Position numbers and translations under genes: made by a program
Shown here: piece by piece, positions 22,660 to 34,440 of the stretch
Layout of the letters: every line of letters begins with the position of its first letter
Position numbering within the stretch: the first letter of the stretch is position 1
Assembly: GCF_003265705.1 (NCBI RefSeq)
Contig: NW_020313044.1
Location: forward strand, 4,847,399 to 4,911,398
Reading direction: 5' to 3'
Source of the DNA: Callorhinus ursinus
Taxonomy: Eukaryota > Chordata > Mammalia > Carnivora > Otariidae
DNA: 64,000 nucleotides
The notes under the pieces: model-generated
Database searches by the model: none
The model's input: the letters and a program-made list of their open reading frames with translations, nothing else
What the model was told of the DNA's origin: nothing

Positions 22660-23610
22660 TTTGGTTGAAAGAAAGTAATTCAGCCTGTAGATTCACCACT
22701 TTCCTTCCTTCTAAAACCCAGCAAGGGCGTGGACATTAGGGAACAATATCAGGAAGCCCACCTTCCCCAAATATGTGCCTATCTGAAACCGTGGGGAGGG
22801 AGGGAGGTGGGTTGGGGAAGCTGCAGTGATGGACCGAACCATCCTGGGATGGGATACTCTAAGGGCTCAAACCAGGACAGTCCCTGGCAATCTAGGGTGC
22901 TTGGTCATCCTAGCATGATGGGACTGGGTGACAGGATCTGGTAAAGTTGTCCAACAGAGAGAGAACCAAAATCTGGAGTATTTGGTAAGGATTGTCTTTT
23001 CCTTTAGTTATTGTTTGACAAACCCACTTGGACACTCACTTCACCTGGAACTTCTTGGGATGAATTGGCTGTGAGAAAGGAGACCCACCCACTTGGGGTA
23101 GGGGTGGGGTGGCTGATAATTAAGAGCCTCCCAGGAAGCAGGGGCCTGGCACTTTAAGTATCTTACAGACTCTGGGGTGAGTGAAGTGAAGGCTATGTTA
23201 GCGCTCACCCTTTTTCCCATCCTGGCTGGTTGAGCTGCTCTCCAGCAGCTCTCTTTCTTGGCAGTTAGGGGAGTTGGTAGCTCTCAGTGCACGATGACGA
23301 CGGTTGGTTCCCACTTCTGCCCCAGGTACCTTCCTAGACCTGGGTCTGTCTATGTACATACGTACATACGTACAGTACCCAGAGACAGGCCACCGGAAGG
23401 GAAAGTGACAGAGCTTAGGCTGCGGGCTAGTGGAGGGGGTCAGAGTCTATTTCCTCTTCCAGCCCTTTCAAAGCATTTTTAATCCGATTAGGTTTTCAAC
23501 AAACACTTGAAGGTTTGCCCTCCTCTGAGAGGCTCACAGGGCTGAGGAAGAGCCTTCCTCTGTTTGCTTTTCCTTTATGTGGAAACCTACTTGGGCGGTT
23601 TCTACAATCA
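22660..23610. other. Unique sequence before the poly-C run
   Basis: Includes a small (TACG)n repeat, TACATACGTACATACGTACA, near 23,356. No gene is recognised. Confidence 0.55.
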
Positions 23611-23614
23611 ACTC

Positions 23615-23615
<1 letters not shown>

Positions 23616-23650
<35 letters not shown>
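23616..23650 (+). repeat. Poly-C run of 35 bases
   Basis: Thirty-five consecutive C, followed by GCCCCGGG. The length is likely polymorphic and may be miscounted in the assembly. It could form an i-motif or G-quadruplex on the two strands. Confidence 0.95.
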
Positions 23651-23658
<8 letters not shown>

Positions 23659-23904
23659 ATTCCAAGCAGGCTGGAATTCACCAACCACAGGGCCCTGGCT
23701 CCCGTGGCTTTCCCGGCCTAATGAACCCTCAGGCCCTCCAGGAGCAACACTCTGTGGTAGACTAACCTCCCTCTTGCAGGGCAGCCTGCAGTGTGGCATC
23801 TCTCCTTCTGTGGATGGACAAAGCCAGGAAGATGGGGGCCAAGCTGGGCTTGGTTTTGGAGAGCCAGAGACCTGGCTCTCAGCCCCGCACTGCTCCTCTT
23901 TATT

Positions 23905-23970
23905 TATTTAGTAAACTCTACGCCCAATGTGGGGCCTGAACTCACCACTCAGATATCAAGCACTCCCTCC
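23905..23970 (-). mobile_element. Fragment of short-type Can-SINE
   Basis: The stretch TAAACTCTACGCCCAATGTG followed by a GGGCCTGAACTC motif matches the tail-proximal half of the short SINE type. The head half is missing or displaced by the next SINE. Confidence 0.6.
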
Positions 23971-23984
23971 CCCTTTTATTTTTA

Positions 23985-24172
23985 TTTTTTATTTTTAAGA
24001 TTTTATTTATTTGAGAGAGAGAGAGAGAGAGCATGAGAGGGGGGAGGGTCAGAGGGAGAAGCAGCTTTCCTGCCGAACAGGGAGCCTGATGTGGGACTCG
24101 ATCTCGGGACTCCAGGATCATGACCTGAGCCGAAGGCAGTCGCTTAACCAACTGAGCCTCCCAGGCGCCCCT
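23985..24172 (-). mobile_element. Can-SINE
   Basis: It carries (GA)n after the tail and ends GCCTCCCAGGCGCCCC. The flanking CTCCC-rich sequence on both sides suggests a short target duplication. Confidence 0.93.
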
Positions 24173-24534
24173 CCCCTACCCTTTCTAATTAAGCCCCTAC
24201 TAGGGGTCAGGCAGTGTCTATGTGCTGGAAGGAGGAGACACACAAACAGACATGTGTCGGACTGTATAGATGGAGAAAACACTGGAAGTGGGTGGCGTGG
24301 AAGGGAAGGAGGGCAGATGGTCAAGATAGATTTCTCTGCTTTGTACTGTATATCAGTGTATTATATAGGTAGCAAATTAAACATACATATTCATGTACAT
24401 GTTAATACACATATTAAACCAGAGACTTATCCCTTGTGATCAGTAGGATCACTGCTAGGTGAGGTACAGGGTCAAGCCTTGGAAGATTCGGGAATGACTT
24501 CCCAGAGGAGGCGGCAGGTAAACGGACAGTGAGA

Positions 24535-25345
24535 GACAAGTGGAAGTAGCTAGATTTGTTCATTCAACAAAGAGCTGTTGAGTGTCAGCGGGATGTCGGA
24601 CACTGCTCTAGATGGAAGCTAGGAGGCTAGTGGAGAGCAGAACGTGTGCAGACCCTGCCAATCCCGTGGGGAGACACAGATGAACGAAGAACGAACAGAT
24701 CACATGTTAGGTGGTGTTGGAGAAAAATTACTGTGGCACGGGTTAAAATGGTAAGGAAGGGTTGATCAGGACTGTTTCTGTAGGGAAAAGAGAGTGAGCT
24801 CCACGATGAATATAACAAAGACAGCTGGACATCTGTAATGAGTGGGAGTGGGTCCGTGGATGGAGGAGACATCAAAGGTGGGGGAAATTCTTGTTAAATC
24901 ATCAGGATTCTTGCAGAAGGCAGGCCAAGCAGTTAAACATCAGAGGCGGCGGGTGGAGGAATTTGGTCAGATATCAAGGGTACGGGCTCATTAGCAGGAC
25001 TCATTGTTGAAGCCTGGCCAAGGTGGAGGCCTAGTTGACAAGGGCTCAGAGGAGCCTCACAGAAGTTTGGTCAAAGAGAGTGTTTGGTGGTGGCCAAAGG
25101 TGTTGCGAATTAAAATGAAGGACGCGTGGGAGAGAGCAGCTAGAGAGAGATGGGGGCTGCTTTTTATCAGACAGTGTTAGCAAGGCGTCTTGAGGAAGGT
25201 AATTTCCCAGCAGAAATGTAAACGGTGTCAAGGAGCCAGACTTTCCAAACACCCCAGGAGAAAGTGTCCCAGGAAGAGGAAACAGCAAGTGGGAAGGCCG
25301 TGAGGGGTGGGTTGGTGTGTCTGAGCAACTGTCAAGAAGGCGGAG
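24535..25345 (-). mobile_element. Antisense L2 relic
   Basis: It runs from the terminal motif (AGTGTCAGCGGGATGTCGG, CTGCTCTAGATGGAAG) to CCAGGAAGAGGAAACAGCAA and GGGAAGGCCGTGAGGGGTG near its far end. It is heavily decayed, and parts may be unrelated unique DNA. Confidence 0.5.
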
Positions 25346-25349
25346 GTGG

Positions 25350-26280
25350 ATGTGGTTGGGGGGTACAGGGGAGGAAGACTGAGAGCCAAGGGGGAGGGGG
25401 CAGACCGTGCAGGTCCTGTTCCATCTTTTCAGTCAGGGTTTCTCAGTCATTTTAACGAGAGTCTCCTTCCCTGAGCAAAAATCAAGCAACAAAGGGAGGA
25501 ATGCCTCCCCATTTAACTCGGAGGAGAAGGAGAACTACAGAAGACGCAAGGAGGGTTGGTTGAAATAAAGTTGGAGCTGCCCTCGTTTGGCTGGCTGCCA
25601 TTCCTATAAATATCGCCCTCCCGGTCCTGGAAAGGCCTCAGTGACGGCTGTTGCGAGCTACTGGGGAACATCCTTCCTGTTCAGATGTCCAGGAGTTGGC
25701 TGCGTGTGGACATCCGCGCAAAGTGCCTGGAAGCAGGGGGTGAGCTCGCAGAACAAGAAGTTAGGGATTCTGAGCCCGCTCCTTTTACTCTCGGGGCCGG
25801 CCCCACTTCCTCTGGGGGCCCAGGCATCCCTCTGGCAAGTCTTCAGCAAAGAACTCTGCAGAAGTCATTGGCCAGACTTAGAACTAATCCTTTGTGCCAA
25901 AGGGGTTGGTGGAGGGGAGGGAGCTTTGCCAGAACCAGGATGTTCCTTGCTAGTGGTGAACCCTGCTGCCTCCCAGCCATCCCACTGCTTTTCTTTGGGA
26001 AGTGGGGGAAATGGAATTGAGGGGCCAGTGTAATTCGGCAACATGTGAGTTAAAAAGCAGATGAAAACCCACAGAGTAACCAGACATTCTTCTCTTTGCA
26101 TGCAAGATCCTGCTGAATGTTGGAAGAGGAAGGAATATTTTTCTTGCTTTTCAGACATTACATCCTGTGAGGAGAAGATTTGGAACAGATGGGGGCCAGG
26201 GGGACCTCACTGTATTTGCTTGTTTCCCCCTACCCCCTCCCACAACCAGAAATGGTTCATTTATTTTTTTCCTAGTGAAG
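25350..26280. other. Unique, fairly GC-rich sequence upstream of the exon candidate
   Basis: A long frame at 25,587-26,033 (148 codons) has no recognisable domain and an overlapping frame of similar length, so I treat it as chance. Confidence 0.5.
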
Positions 26281-26438
26281 TTAAATTTTTTTTTTTTTTT
26301 TTTTAAAGAGAGAGTAGGAAAGTAAGATATCAGGGGCTGGGGAGAAAATCCACAAGGTTCTAGAAAAAAATCCACTTTTGATCACAGCAGCTAATTCTAT
26401 GTCTAAAGATAGATAATTAACTCAAAATTTCATTTTAG

Positions 26439-26534
26439 GTTTAATCGCTATTCCAGTGACTTCTACATTAATGAGGGGAGCAAGATGAAGGATCCCTTAC
26501 CAGGTGGAGAAAGAGGCTTTCTTAGTAGTGAAAG
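26439..26534 (+). CDS. Candidate internal coding exon, 96 bp, gene not recognised
   Basis: A 96-bp stretch is bounded by a good acceptor (a T-rich run ending TTCATTTTAG at 26,438) and a strong donor (GAAAG followed by GTAAGG at 26,535). Of the three frames only one is open. It leaves one base at the start and two at the end, so the exon is symmetric and could be skipped without a frameshift. The peptide begins FNRYSSDFYINEGSK and continues with MKDPLPGGERGF. It is polar, has no membrane segment, and has a codon pattern unlike the surrounding intronic DNA. I do not recognise the protein. No partner exon is identifiable within several kb, which would fit a large-intron gene. It could still be a chance frame in a conserved non-coding element. 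Confidence 0.3.
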
Positions 26535-27281
26535 GTAAGGAGTGTTTCTGAAATCGTGGGTACACAATATGGGAAAAACAAAATTGATAGTGTTTTGTGG
26601 GAGTAGCTCAGATGTCTGAATGATTTTTAGTCCCCCTCTGTTGGAGTGATTGCTTTAGAGAAGATGGTGGGTGTGGTGACATGAAGGGGCTCTGGTGTAC
26701 TTGATTGGCTGCAGTGGGGTCCCTGGCATGGCTGTGGGCAGCTAGATGCCTGGTGTGATATTAGTCCCCAAACCACAGCTGGTCCTTTTTGCTGAAGAAT
26801 GTTCAGAGCACAGTTCTCCTTCCCCTGAACCCTGAAGGGGGCTCTGCCAGTGGAGTCCGGTGGCAGTAATTAGCCGGGGTGGGCCAGCGAAACTGCCTGC
26901 TGTGGTTTTATCTGTTCCCCAAAGGGAGTATGGGGTGATTGCATGTGAAAAGGGAAGAACACGCAGCATCTGTGTTTTCCGTTATTGTCCTTCCCTTCTG
27001 ACTCCTTGGAGCCTGTGTTGGGGCTGTCTCTTAATTCTTGGGAGGGGATTGTGAGCACCCAGCTCTGGTCCACTGCTTGCCTCTAGCATGCTGTTTCTGA
27101 AGGATGTTCTGGAGAGTTGGTTTACTGAGTCTACAGCCCCAGCAAGCTGATTCGGGAAGGGGAAGAGGGAGGTGCTAATGGTTGTAAGTTCAGGTTCCCG
27201 GTGGATAGGGAGAGCTACTATGTTGGGCTCTCCTCCCCGCCTATACGATACATCTTGCTACGGCAAGAAAGACCTAATTTA

Positions 27282-27484
27282 GGGGCACCTGGGTGGCTCA
27301 GTCAGTTAAGCGTCTGCCTTTGGCTCAGGTCACGATCCCAGGGTTCCGGGATCGAGTCCCACATTGGGCTCCCTGCTCAGTGGAAAGCCTGGAGTGGAAA
27401 GCTCTCTCCCTCTGCTGCTCCCCCCTGCTTGTGTGCTCAGTCTCTCTCTCTGTCAAATAAATAAATAAAATCTTTTTTTTTCTT
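27282..27484 (+). mobile_element. Can-SINE, full length
   Basis: The 14-bp target duplication AAAGACCTAATTTA is exact at 27,268-27,281 and 27,485-27,498. Confidence 0.96.
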
Positions 27485-27689
27485 AAAGACCTAATTTAAA
27501 AACTAGTTGACAGGAGAGAAATATGGCCCATGTGCCTAGAATGGGATCTCCCATCTTGATTCTTCACTCTCAACTTCTAAAACTAGATAATGTGGTAGAT
27601 GATATGTAATGAGAGCAGTAGGTCCTGCCTCCCTGCCTGTTGTTCACTTCCCCACAGACATATCTGGCCATTGGAGAGGATTCTGGAAG

Positions 27690-28115
27690 AGCAGCACATA
27701 GTGCTTGAGTACCATTACCTACTGGTCACTGCAGTTAGGACTTCAGAGGACACATCAGTGAATAAAATACAGGTCTTGTTTCCCCAGAACCCAAATGCCC
27801 ATATAAGAGCATTTAATTCACGGTGGAATCACCAGGGTTAGGCAAGCATATACAGAAGGAGACCAAATACTTTCAGTTAGCAAGTATTAATTGAGTGCCT
27901 GCTATTTGTGAGACCCTGTGGATCCAACAGAGGATGGGACAGACAGAGTACCCACCTTGTTGGAACTACAGTCCGGTGTGGTGGATGGCCTCATCAAAAG
28001 CTCTGGAGCTACAGTCTGTGGGAATTGCTGTGTTAGAGGACACAAAGGGTGCTGTAGGTCTGTCATGCAGACTTGGGGAACTGGGAATGCCTTCCTGGAG
28101 AGGTGATGTTTAAGT
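27690..28115 (-). mobile_element. Antisense L2 fragments (possibly two)
   Basis: AGTGAATAAAATACAGGTCT and later AGCAAGTATTAATTGAGTGC with TGCCTTCCTGGAGAGGTGAT are L2-like. The terminal motif occurs twice, so two overlapping copies are likely. Confidence 0.5.
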
Positions 28116-28129
28116 TAATCCATGAATAA

Positions 28130-28400
28130 GAAGAGCCAACATTTGTCAAGTGTTTACTCTTATTAGTTGGTCTGGTACTGTCCTTTAGTCCTGACATCAC
28201 TTTTATTTGTTCCCTCTTTTACTCTGAAAAGTACTGTGTGTGGGTGTTGAGTCATATGGAAACCCGTGACGTGCCCAGTGTGGCTGTGGCACCTCCACCA
28301 CTAGAGTAGTGCCCGCTCATACTCTGTGCTCGAAAATGACCTGTTTGCTGGTCACTTGGCTAACCTTATTTCATCCTCAGAACAACCCTGGGCTGGGTAG
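28130..28400 (-). repeat. Probable MIR/L2-terminal fragments
   Basis: GAAGAGCCAACATTTGTCAA and TTGGCTAACCTTATTTCATC with CTCAGAACAACCCTG are typical MIR-family motifs, with poor continuity between. Confidence 0.5.
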
Positions 28401-28659
28401 CAGTTTAGTGGTTAGGAGTGCTTTTGGTTGCAAGTAAAAGAAACCTTTTGTAACAGTGGCTTTAGTCACGATGGCGTTTATTGTGGACAAAACAAGGAAT
28501 ATGGGGTTGGTGGTCCACAGGTTGGCGGGGGCTCACCAATGACATCAAGGACTCAGATGCTTGTTCTCTTTCTATTCCACCATCAGGGGTGGCTACGTAA
28601 TATATGGGGTCCAGTGCAAATGAAAATGCAGGATTCCTGGTTTAAAAAGTGGGGAAAAG

Positions 28660-28866
28660 GGGCGCCTGGGTGGCTTGGTTGGTTGGGCGTCTGCCTTCCG
28701 CTCAGGTCATGATCCTGGAGTCCTGGGATCGAGTCCCGCATTAGGGTCCCTGCTTGGTGGGGAGTCTGCTTCTCCCTCTGACCCTCCCCCATCTCATGCT
28801 CTCTCTCTCTGTCTCATTCTCTCTCTCAAATAAATCAATAAAATCTTTAAAAAAAAAATAAAGAAA
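28660..28866 (+). mobile_element. Can-SINE
   Basis: The target duplication AAAAAGTGGGGAAAA appears again as AAAAAGCGGGGAAAA after the tail, with one transition, near 28,644 and 28,871. Confidence 0.94.
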
Positions 28867-28869
28867 GAA

Positions 28870-29290
28870 TAAAAAGCGGGGAAAAAAGTGCCATTTAAGG
28901 TACTCAAATGTAAAGCTTTTTACTTTCTTTGTAATCTTTCTTTTGACTATGGCAATTTATTTTGCTACTTAATGTTCTAAGAAAAGAAACTACAATATTA
29001 AATTGTTATCACAAATTTTACCGTTTATATTGTGAAATGCTGGTTTTAAATGCAAGCATAAGGGAATTTAACCTGTATGCAAAATTATGCCATTATATTC
29101 AAATGAGATAATATTCAAATTATCTTTTTTAGCAAAATGTTTTTCTTCTAAGAAATTTATCGATGAAAAGTAAAAAGCAAAATAAAATTTATAGTGTTAA
29201 AATTATAGTCAAAATTATTTTAAAGCTAAGAAACCATTTCAAATTTTTTAAACCTGAGTTTTTTTTTAAGAATTTAATATCTGCAGTTAC
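28870..29290. other. Unclassified AT-rich stretch
   Basis: It holds TTATTTTGCTACTTAATG and many A/T runs, with no recognisable repeat or coding signal. Confidence 0.5.
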
Positions 29291-29309
29291 AGTGCTCAAT
29301 GTCCATTTC

Positions 29310-29509
29310 TTTTTCTTTCTTTCTTTTTTTTTTTTAGATTTTTTATTCATTGACAGAGAGGGAGAGAGGGAACACAGCAGGGGGAGTGGGAGAGGGAGAA
29401 GCAGGCTTCCTGCTGAGCAGGGAGCCCAATGTGGGGCTCGATCCCAGGACCCTGGGATCATGACCTGAGCCGAAGGCAGATGCCTAACGACTGAGCCACC
29501 CAGGCGCCC
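29310..29509 (-). mobile_element. Can-SINE, full length
   Basis: The 15-bp target duplication CTCAATGTCCATTTC is exact at 29,295-29,309 and 29,510-29,524. Confidence 0.96.
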
Positions 29510-30584
29510 CTCAATGTCCATTTCATTTGCAAAATAAAGAATTAGTATTATGCTTCATGAATGCTCTGTTTCATATGAGTGTGGGAGGAGGAGTATCTGC
29601 ATGTATGGCACGCATATATGCAGTAGGATGTAATTTTGCTAAGTGTTCCTCAACCACTGTTTGCAGCTGGTGTTACTATAGCTCTGGTGTGTGAGTACCT
29701 CTGGAACCATGAATAGGAACAGAAGCAAGAAAATGGATATTCAGGACTCGTGAGTTCCTATACTTTGTTTTGCAAGAATGTGCTGCCTTTGTGCTGAGAG
29801 GAAGGACCCAACAGGCTTGTTTGTCTTCTCTCTTCTGTGAAAGCTCCTGCCACTCAGGTCCTCCTTAGAGTCGTAGCAGTGTTGGTCTCTGGTGGTGGCC
29901 AAAGCACAATCCACAACCTTCTCATTTGGGATGCAGCTACCTTTTTTTGAGGGTGTAGGGCAAGAGATGGGAAGTGTTGGTCTGGCATCTGAACAGTGTT
30001 GGTCATCACAGCAGATGCTGAGGGTAAGTCGTGCTGTGTGACCCTCAGGGACAGAAGTGCCCGTGTGTTCTTTAGCTTTTATGTGTGTGTTTGTGATAGA
30101 TGAGACCCTCTAAAGCACGGGGCTCAGGGAAGGGACCTCTCTTGCCTGGTTCTAAAGGTAGTACTGTGTTTTTAGAAATCCTCAGCCAACTTCTTTTTAA
30201 GGTGTATTGGCCAGGATTAATCATTGGCAAAAGGAAGGTGGGTTTCTATAATTTACTTAAACCAGTCATGATGGATTCCCTAGAATGAGCATGTGGCCTC
30301 TGAAAGAAACTGGGGTTCTGTTAGGAAGAAGAGAGATAGCTGGGTACTCAACCAATGATGTGTCCTCAATTATTATTCTCATTTTTCTGAAAGGAAAATT
30401 GAAGCTTGGAAAGGTTAAAGTCACACACCTGGAAAGAGGTGGAACTGTGGTTGAACTCAGAAAGCCTGACTTGGAATATGTCTTTTTTTTTTTTTTTTTT
30501 TTACTTGGAATATGTCTTGACCACTGTCCTTACTGCTTCCCCTGGCTGTTGAGCAGGAGTTAGCCTTGTTGAGGGAGTGAGGCA

Positions 30585-32170
30585 CTAAAGAGGGCTGGAA
30601 GGAGCATTCCAGGCAGAAGAAACAGCAGGTACAAAAAGCCCAGAGGAAGGCAAGAGATGGCATGATCTAGCTGAGAAGTGAAAGATATCATGGGAACCTT
30701 GAGCCATGCTGTGTGAAGGGGAGCACCGGGGGATAAGGCTGGAGAACAGATGCAGCTAGGGCTGCTGGGTGGAGACCGGAGGTGCCAAGAGTAGAAAGAG
30801 GCATGGGCTAGGAGGTTGTTGAAAGACTCTAGTGCGGCTGACATAATGGTAACTGAAACAGGGGGGCAGGGAGAAGGGTATGTGTGCAATCAAAAGATAT
30901 CTAGAGGGGCGCCTGGGTGGCTCAGTCATTAAGCGTCTGTCTTCGGCTCAGGTCATGATCCCAGGGTCCTGGGATCGAGCCCCGCATCGGGCTCCCTGCT
31001 CAGCAGGAAGCCTGCTTCTCCCTCTCCCACTCCCCCTGCTTGTGTTCCCTCTCTTGCTGTGTCTCTCCCTGTCAAATAAATAAATAAAATCTTTAAAAAA
31101 AAAAAGATATTTAGAAAGCAGAATGATAAGATTTGGTGATATAAAGGTGAAGGAGAAGGAAGAATCAAGGATAACACCTGAATTTATGGCTTAGAAATGG
31201 GTTGGTGGACCTGCCATTCAGATACAGAAAACAGGACATGGTGCCAGGGGAGAGGGTAGAGGAGAATGAGTCCAATTTTTTTTTTTAAGTCTGATGTCCC
31301 ACATGTCAAGTTCAAGAACATACAGTCGAGCTGTCCTGTAGACTTTAGAGTCTGCAACTCAGGATAGAAGTCTATGCTAGAGAGATGTGGGGCTTCTTCA
31401 TGTACAACATTTGGATTCCACTGTGGGTAAATGTGTAACATGTGAATAGGGAGTGAGGACAAGCCTCAGAATCCCAGTGTATAAGAAAAGGGGGCCCACA
31501 GAGGAAACTGGTAAGTTGCTGCCTCAAATAGAAGAATTCAGGAGAATTTGGTGTTACTAAAGCCAAGGAAAGATGGCTTTAATGAGGGAAAAGTAAGCCC
31601 TGAGAAATGGGTACCGTGGTAATTGACAGATTGTAGCGAAGGGTGTGTCATAGAGTGCCACAACTTGGTAGCAGGAAGTTGACAGGACACTGGGATGTGG
31701 GAGAGTAGAGGGGATTTGGATGTAAGGGGGGTGGTAGCTATAGAGCTATGGGAGGATCCAAGGAAGGTTTAAAAAAACACACACAAAACAAAACAAAACA
31801 AAAACACAGGGAAGACTTGGTCCTGTTGATTTGCTGGTGAGAAGTAGACTTCTGGTAGACCTGAGGTTGCAGAGACAGAGAAGAGGTGGGTAATGAATAG
31901 TGCAAGCACTTGTGGGGGCAGGAGGGGGTGGGATCTAGGGCTCAGATGGGGAGGGTACTGTGTCTGAGGGAAGGATGTGGCTCCCATCGGAGCAGGTGGG
32001 GAAAAGGCAAGGAGGATGCACATGTGGGAGCGTGTGTGGGACCAAGAATTTGAGTTTCCATTTGGATGGTTTGCTCTGTAAGGCAGTGGAAAGAGGAGGC
32101 GGTAGGTCAGATGTTTAGGAAGGCTGAGCTCTGAATTGTCTCCCATGGAGACAAGAGGGCTGTCTGGGGA
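30585..32170 (-). mobile_element. Long antisense L2 (CR1-clade LINE) relic
   Basis: The left end carries GAGCATTCCAGGCAGAAGAA, the complement of the L2 motif encoding the reverse-transcriptase tail region. Further right come GGAAGAATCAAGGATAACAC and GATGTCCCACATGTCAAG, which are more upstream L2 coding motifs. The whole stretch is decayed by substitutions and indels, and a Can-SINE sits at 30,908-31,101. At about 1.4 kb it is the longest L2 here. Confidence 0.7.
30908..31101 (+). mobile_element. Can-SINE inside an antisense L2
   Basis: The target duplication AAAAGATAT(C/T)TAGA lies on both sides (about 30,893 and 31,102). It splits a long antisense L2 relic. Confidence 0.94.
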
Positions 32171-32734
32171 GAGGGGCAGCAGCTCCACTGTGCAACTTCA
32201 TCCAGCATAGCCATGGATGTCCCTGTACTTAGAAGGGTTTCCTGCTTCAATGCTCTGCTGCCACTGTCTTGGAATTCTTACTTATTGAACGAAGAGCCCC
32301 TCATTTTCATTTTTTTGTGTAAATATATCCCTTGTAATATTTGGGACACACTTATATTAAAAATTATTCATTGTGCATCTGAAATTCAGATTCCACTGTA
32401 TTTTATCTGGTGACCTTACGTGGAGCTGGGAAATTTTTGGCCAGTCCTACTGGAAGGCCGAGGATGATAGTGAGGTGGTGTCACAGGTCCCAGGAGGTCT
32501 CCTCTATGAAGTGGTGGTGGGTGTGCAGACTGGGTTTGTTGTTGCTGCTATTTAGAGGCTGTGCAACCATCTTCTGAGGTCTCAGCCACCTGAACGTCTG
32601 TGTGGAGAAGGCAAACGGTATGGGGCGTCTAGATTCAATCATTTCGTGCCTCACTTGGGTGAAACCCAAAGCCCTTACCTAGGTTTGTGAGGCTCTGCCT
32701 TCCCTCCCATTTCATCTCCCACCCTTGCTGTGCG

Positions 32735-33340
32735 TACTGCAGCCTCTGGTCAGCTTGCTGCTCCTCAAACACTCCAAGCTTGGTGAGCCCCAGGCCTCTG
32801 CTCTGCTGGTTCCTTCTGCCTGGAATGTTCTTCGTGTAAGTCACCTCAAGGCTTCTGGTTCTTTGTTCTCTCTGGATCCCTCAGAGGCTTTCCCTGACCA
32901 CCTTTTTTTTTTTTAAATTTTATTTGAAATTTTTAAATTTTTTTTTTTTTTTAAAGATTTTATTTATCTATTTGACAGAAAGAGCCAGAGAGCACAGTGG
33001 AGGAAATGGCAGAGGGAGAGGAAGAAGCAGGCTCCCCACTGAGCAAGGAGCCTGATGCAGGACTCGATCCCAGGACCTTGGGATCATGACCTGAGCTGAA
33101 GGCAGACTCTTAACCATCTGAGCCACCCAGGTGCGCCCCTGACCACTGTTTTACAACAGTGCCACCCCCTCCATCTTTTGTACTGTTCTGTGTTGCCTCC
33201 TGTCATTTCTCACCACCTGATAAACATTTATTTCGTCTCTTTGGTTTAAAATGAAGGCACCACCGGGATACTTTATCTCGCTTACTGATGTAACCCCCGT
33301 TCCTAGGCACACAGAGGAAACTTAAACATCTGTTGAAGTG
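32735..33340 (+). mobile_element. Sense L2 3' region split by a SINE
   Basis: CTTCTGCCTGGAATGTTCTT, AGAGGCTTTCCCTGACCACC and, after the SINE, TGTACTGTTCTGTGTTGCC give the L2 3' end order. Confidence 0.75.
32902..33136 (-). mobile_element. Can-SINE inside a sense L2
   Basis: The 10-bp target duplication CCCTGACCAC is at 32,892-32,901 and 33,137-33,146. It cuts the L2 motif at CCCTGACCACC. There is an extended T/A-rich tail at the left end. Confidence 0.94.
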
Positions 33341-33414
33341 ATAACATAAAATTATACATCTTATCAGTATTTTAGATCAAGCTTTTTAATAGGTGAATTT
33401 TTAAAAATTTTGGG

Positions 33415-33475
33415 GTGTGTGTGTATATATACACATAGGTGTGTGTGTGTGTGTGTGTGTATATATTTATATATC
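33415..33475 (+). repeat. (TG)n/(TA)n microsatellite
   Basis: Alternating purine-pyrimidine: GTGTGTGTATATATACACAT, then a longer GT run, then TATATATTTATATATC. Confidence 0.9.
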
Positions 33476-33840
33476 TGTAATGCTCAACAATGAAAGGAAT
33501 GAACTAATGATATGTACACCAACATAGATAAATCTCAAAAGCATTGTGATAAGTGAAAGAAGCCAGACTCAAAAGGCTACACACTGAATAATTTCATGAT
33601 ATTCTAGAAAAGGCACCCTTATAAGGACGTCCAACAAATCAGAGGTTGCCGGGGCTGGGAATGGGGGCAGGGGTTGGTTGGCACAAAGCGACTGTTTGCG
33701 GTGATGGAAATGTTCTCTGTCTTGACTGTGGTGGTGGTTACACAACTCTGTGCTTTTATGAAAATTGATAGAGCTCTTTAGTAAAAGGGGTGAATTCTGT
33801 ACGTAAATCACACCTCAGTAAACTTAACTAAAACATGCCC
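33470..33840 (+). mobile_element. Old L1 3' end with (TG)n
   Basis: TTCATGATATTCTAGAAAAG, GGTTGCCGGGGCTGGGAATG and GTGATGGAAATGTTCT identify the L1 3' UTR. It ends with AATCACACCTCAGTAAAC. A (TG)n/(TA)n microsatellite precedes it at 33,415-33,475. Confidence 0.8.
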
Positions 33841-34049
33841 TGTTCTCATCTGGATTTCTGTTATAGTATTGGAGCACTTCTTGTGAGAGTTAGCTAATAA
33901 TTCACTCTGCCTGGTGGCAATGTGACCCCAGCCCTATGGTGTCACTCAGGCTTACTGCTGCCAGTGAATGCTTATGCCAAGAAACAGACTTGTTCTTAAA
34001 GTGAGAGAGATTTGTTTAGGTGGAAATCTGTTGTTGATGTTGTTCCCAG

Positions 34050-34440
34050 GATCTCCCACTCCCTTTTAGGAAGAGAATACCTTTTCCTGTGTTGGGTGGG
34101 GCTAACCTCTGCCCGGTGTCCCTAGAAGTGGTCATGTGATCTGAGCCAGTTGAGTTCTCTCCAGCACTTTGCTGCCAGAGCTCTTGAGGAAGATGGTGGT
34201 CTATTTTTGCTGAAATTGGTAGGACGTGAGTGTGAGGCTTTTAGTGGATAGCTTGCTCACCAAATGGAGAAAGCAGGACAAATAGAGCACTGGTATTTGA
34301 GCCCCTGGATCTAGCCATGCCTGAAGCTAGATGTGCACCCTGGACTCCCCAATGACATGAGCTAATGAATTCCATTTTTCCCCCACTTAAGCCAGGCTGA
34401 GTTTGGTGGCTTCTATCAATCACAGCTGAGCAAGTTCTGA
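34050..34440 (+). repeat. Old mammalian interspersed repeat, family not certain
   Basis: Motifs recalled from a common mammalian repeat appear in order: TTGAGCCCCTGGATCTAGCC, ATGCCTGAAGCTAGATGTGC and CACTTAAGCCAGGCTGAGTT. I cannot name the family with confidence. Confidence 0.5.

Noticed and set aside
23564..23911. Proline-rich frame
   Set aside because: The proline run is only the translation of the 35-base poly-C.
25587..26033. 148-codon open frame, plus strand, as a gene
   Set aside because: No domain, no splice context, and an overlapping frame of similar length. GC-rich unique DNA gives such frames by chance.
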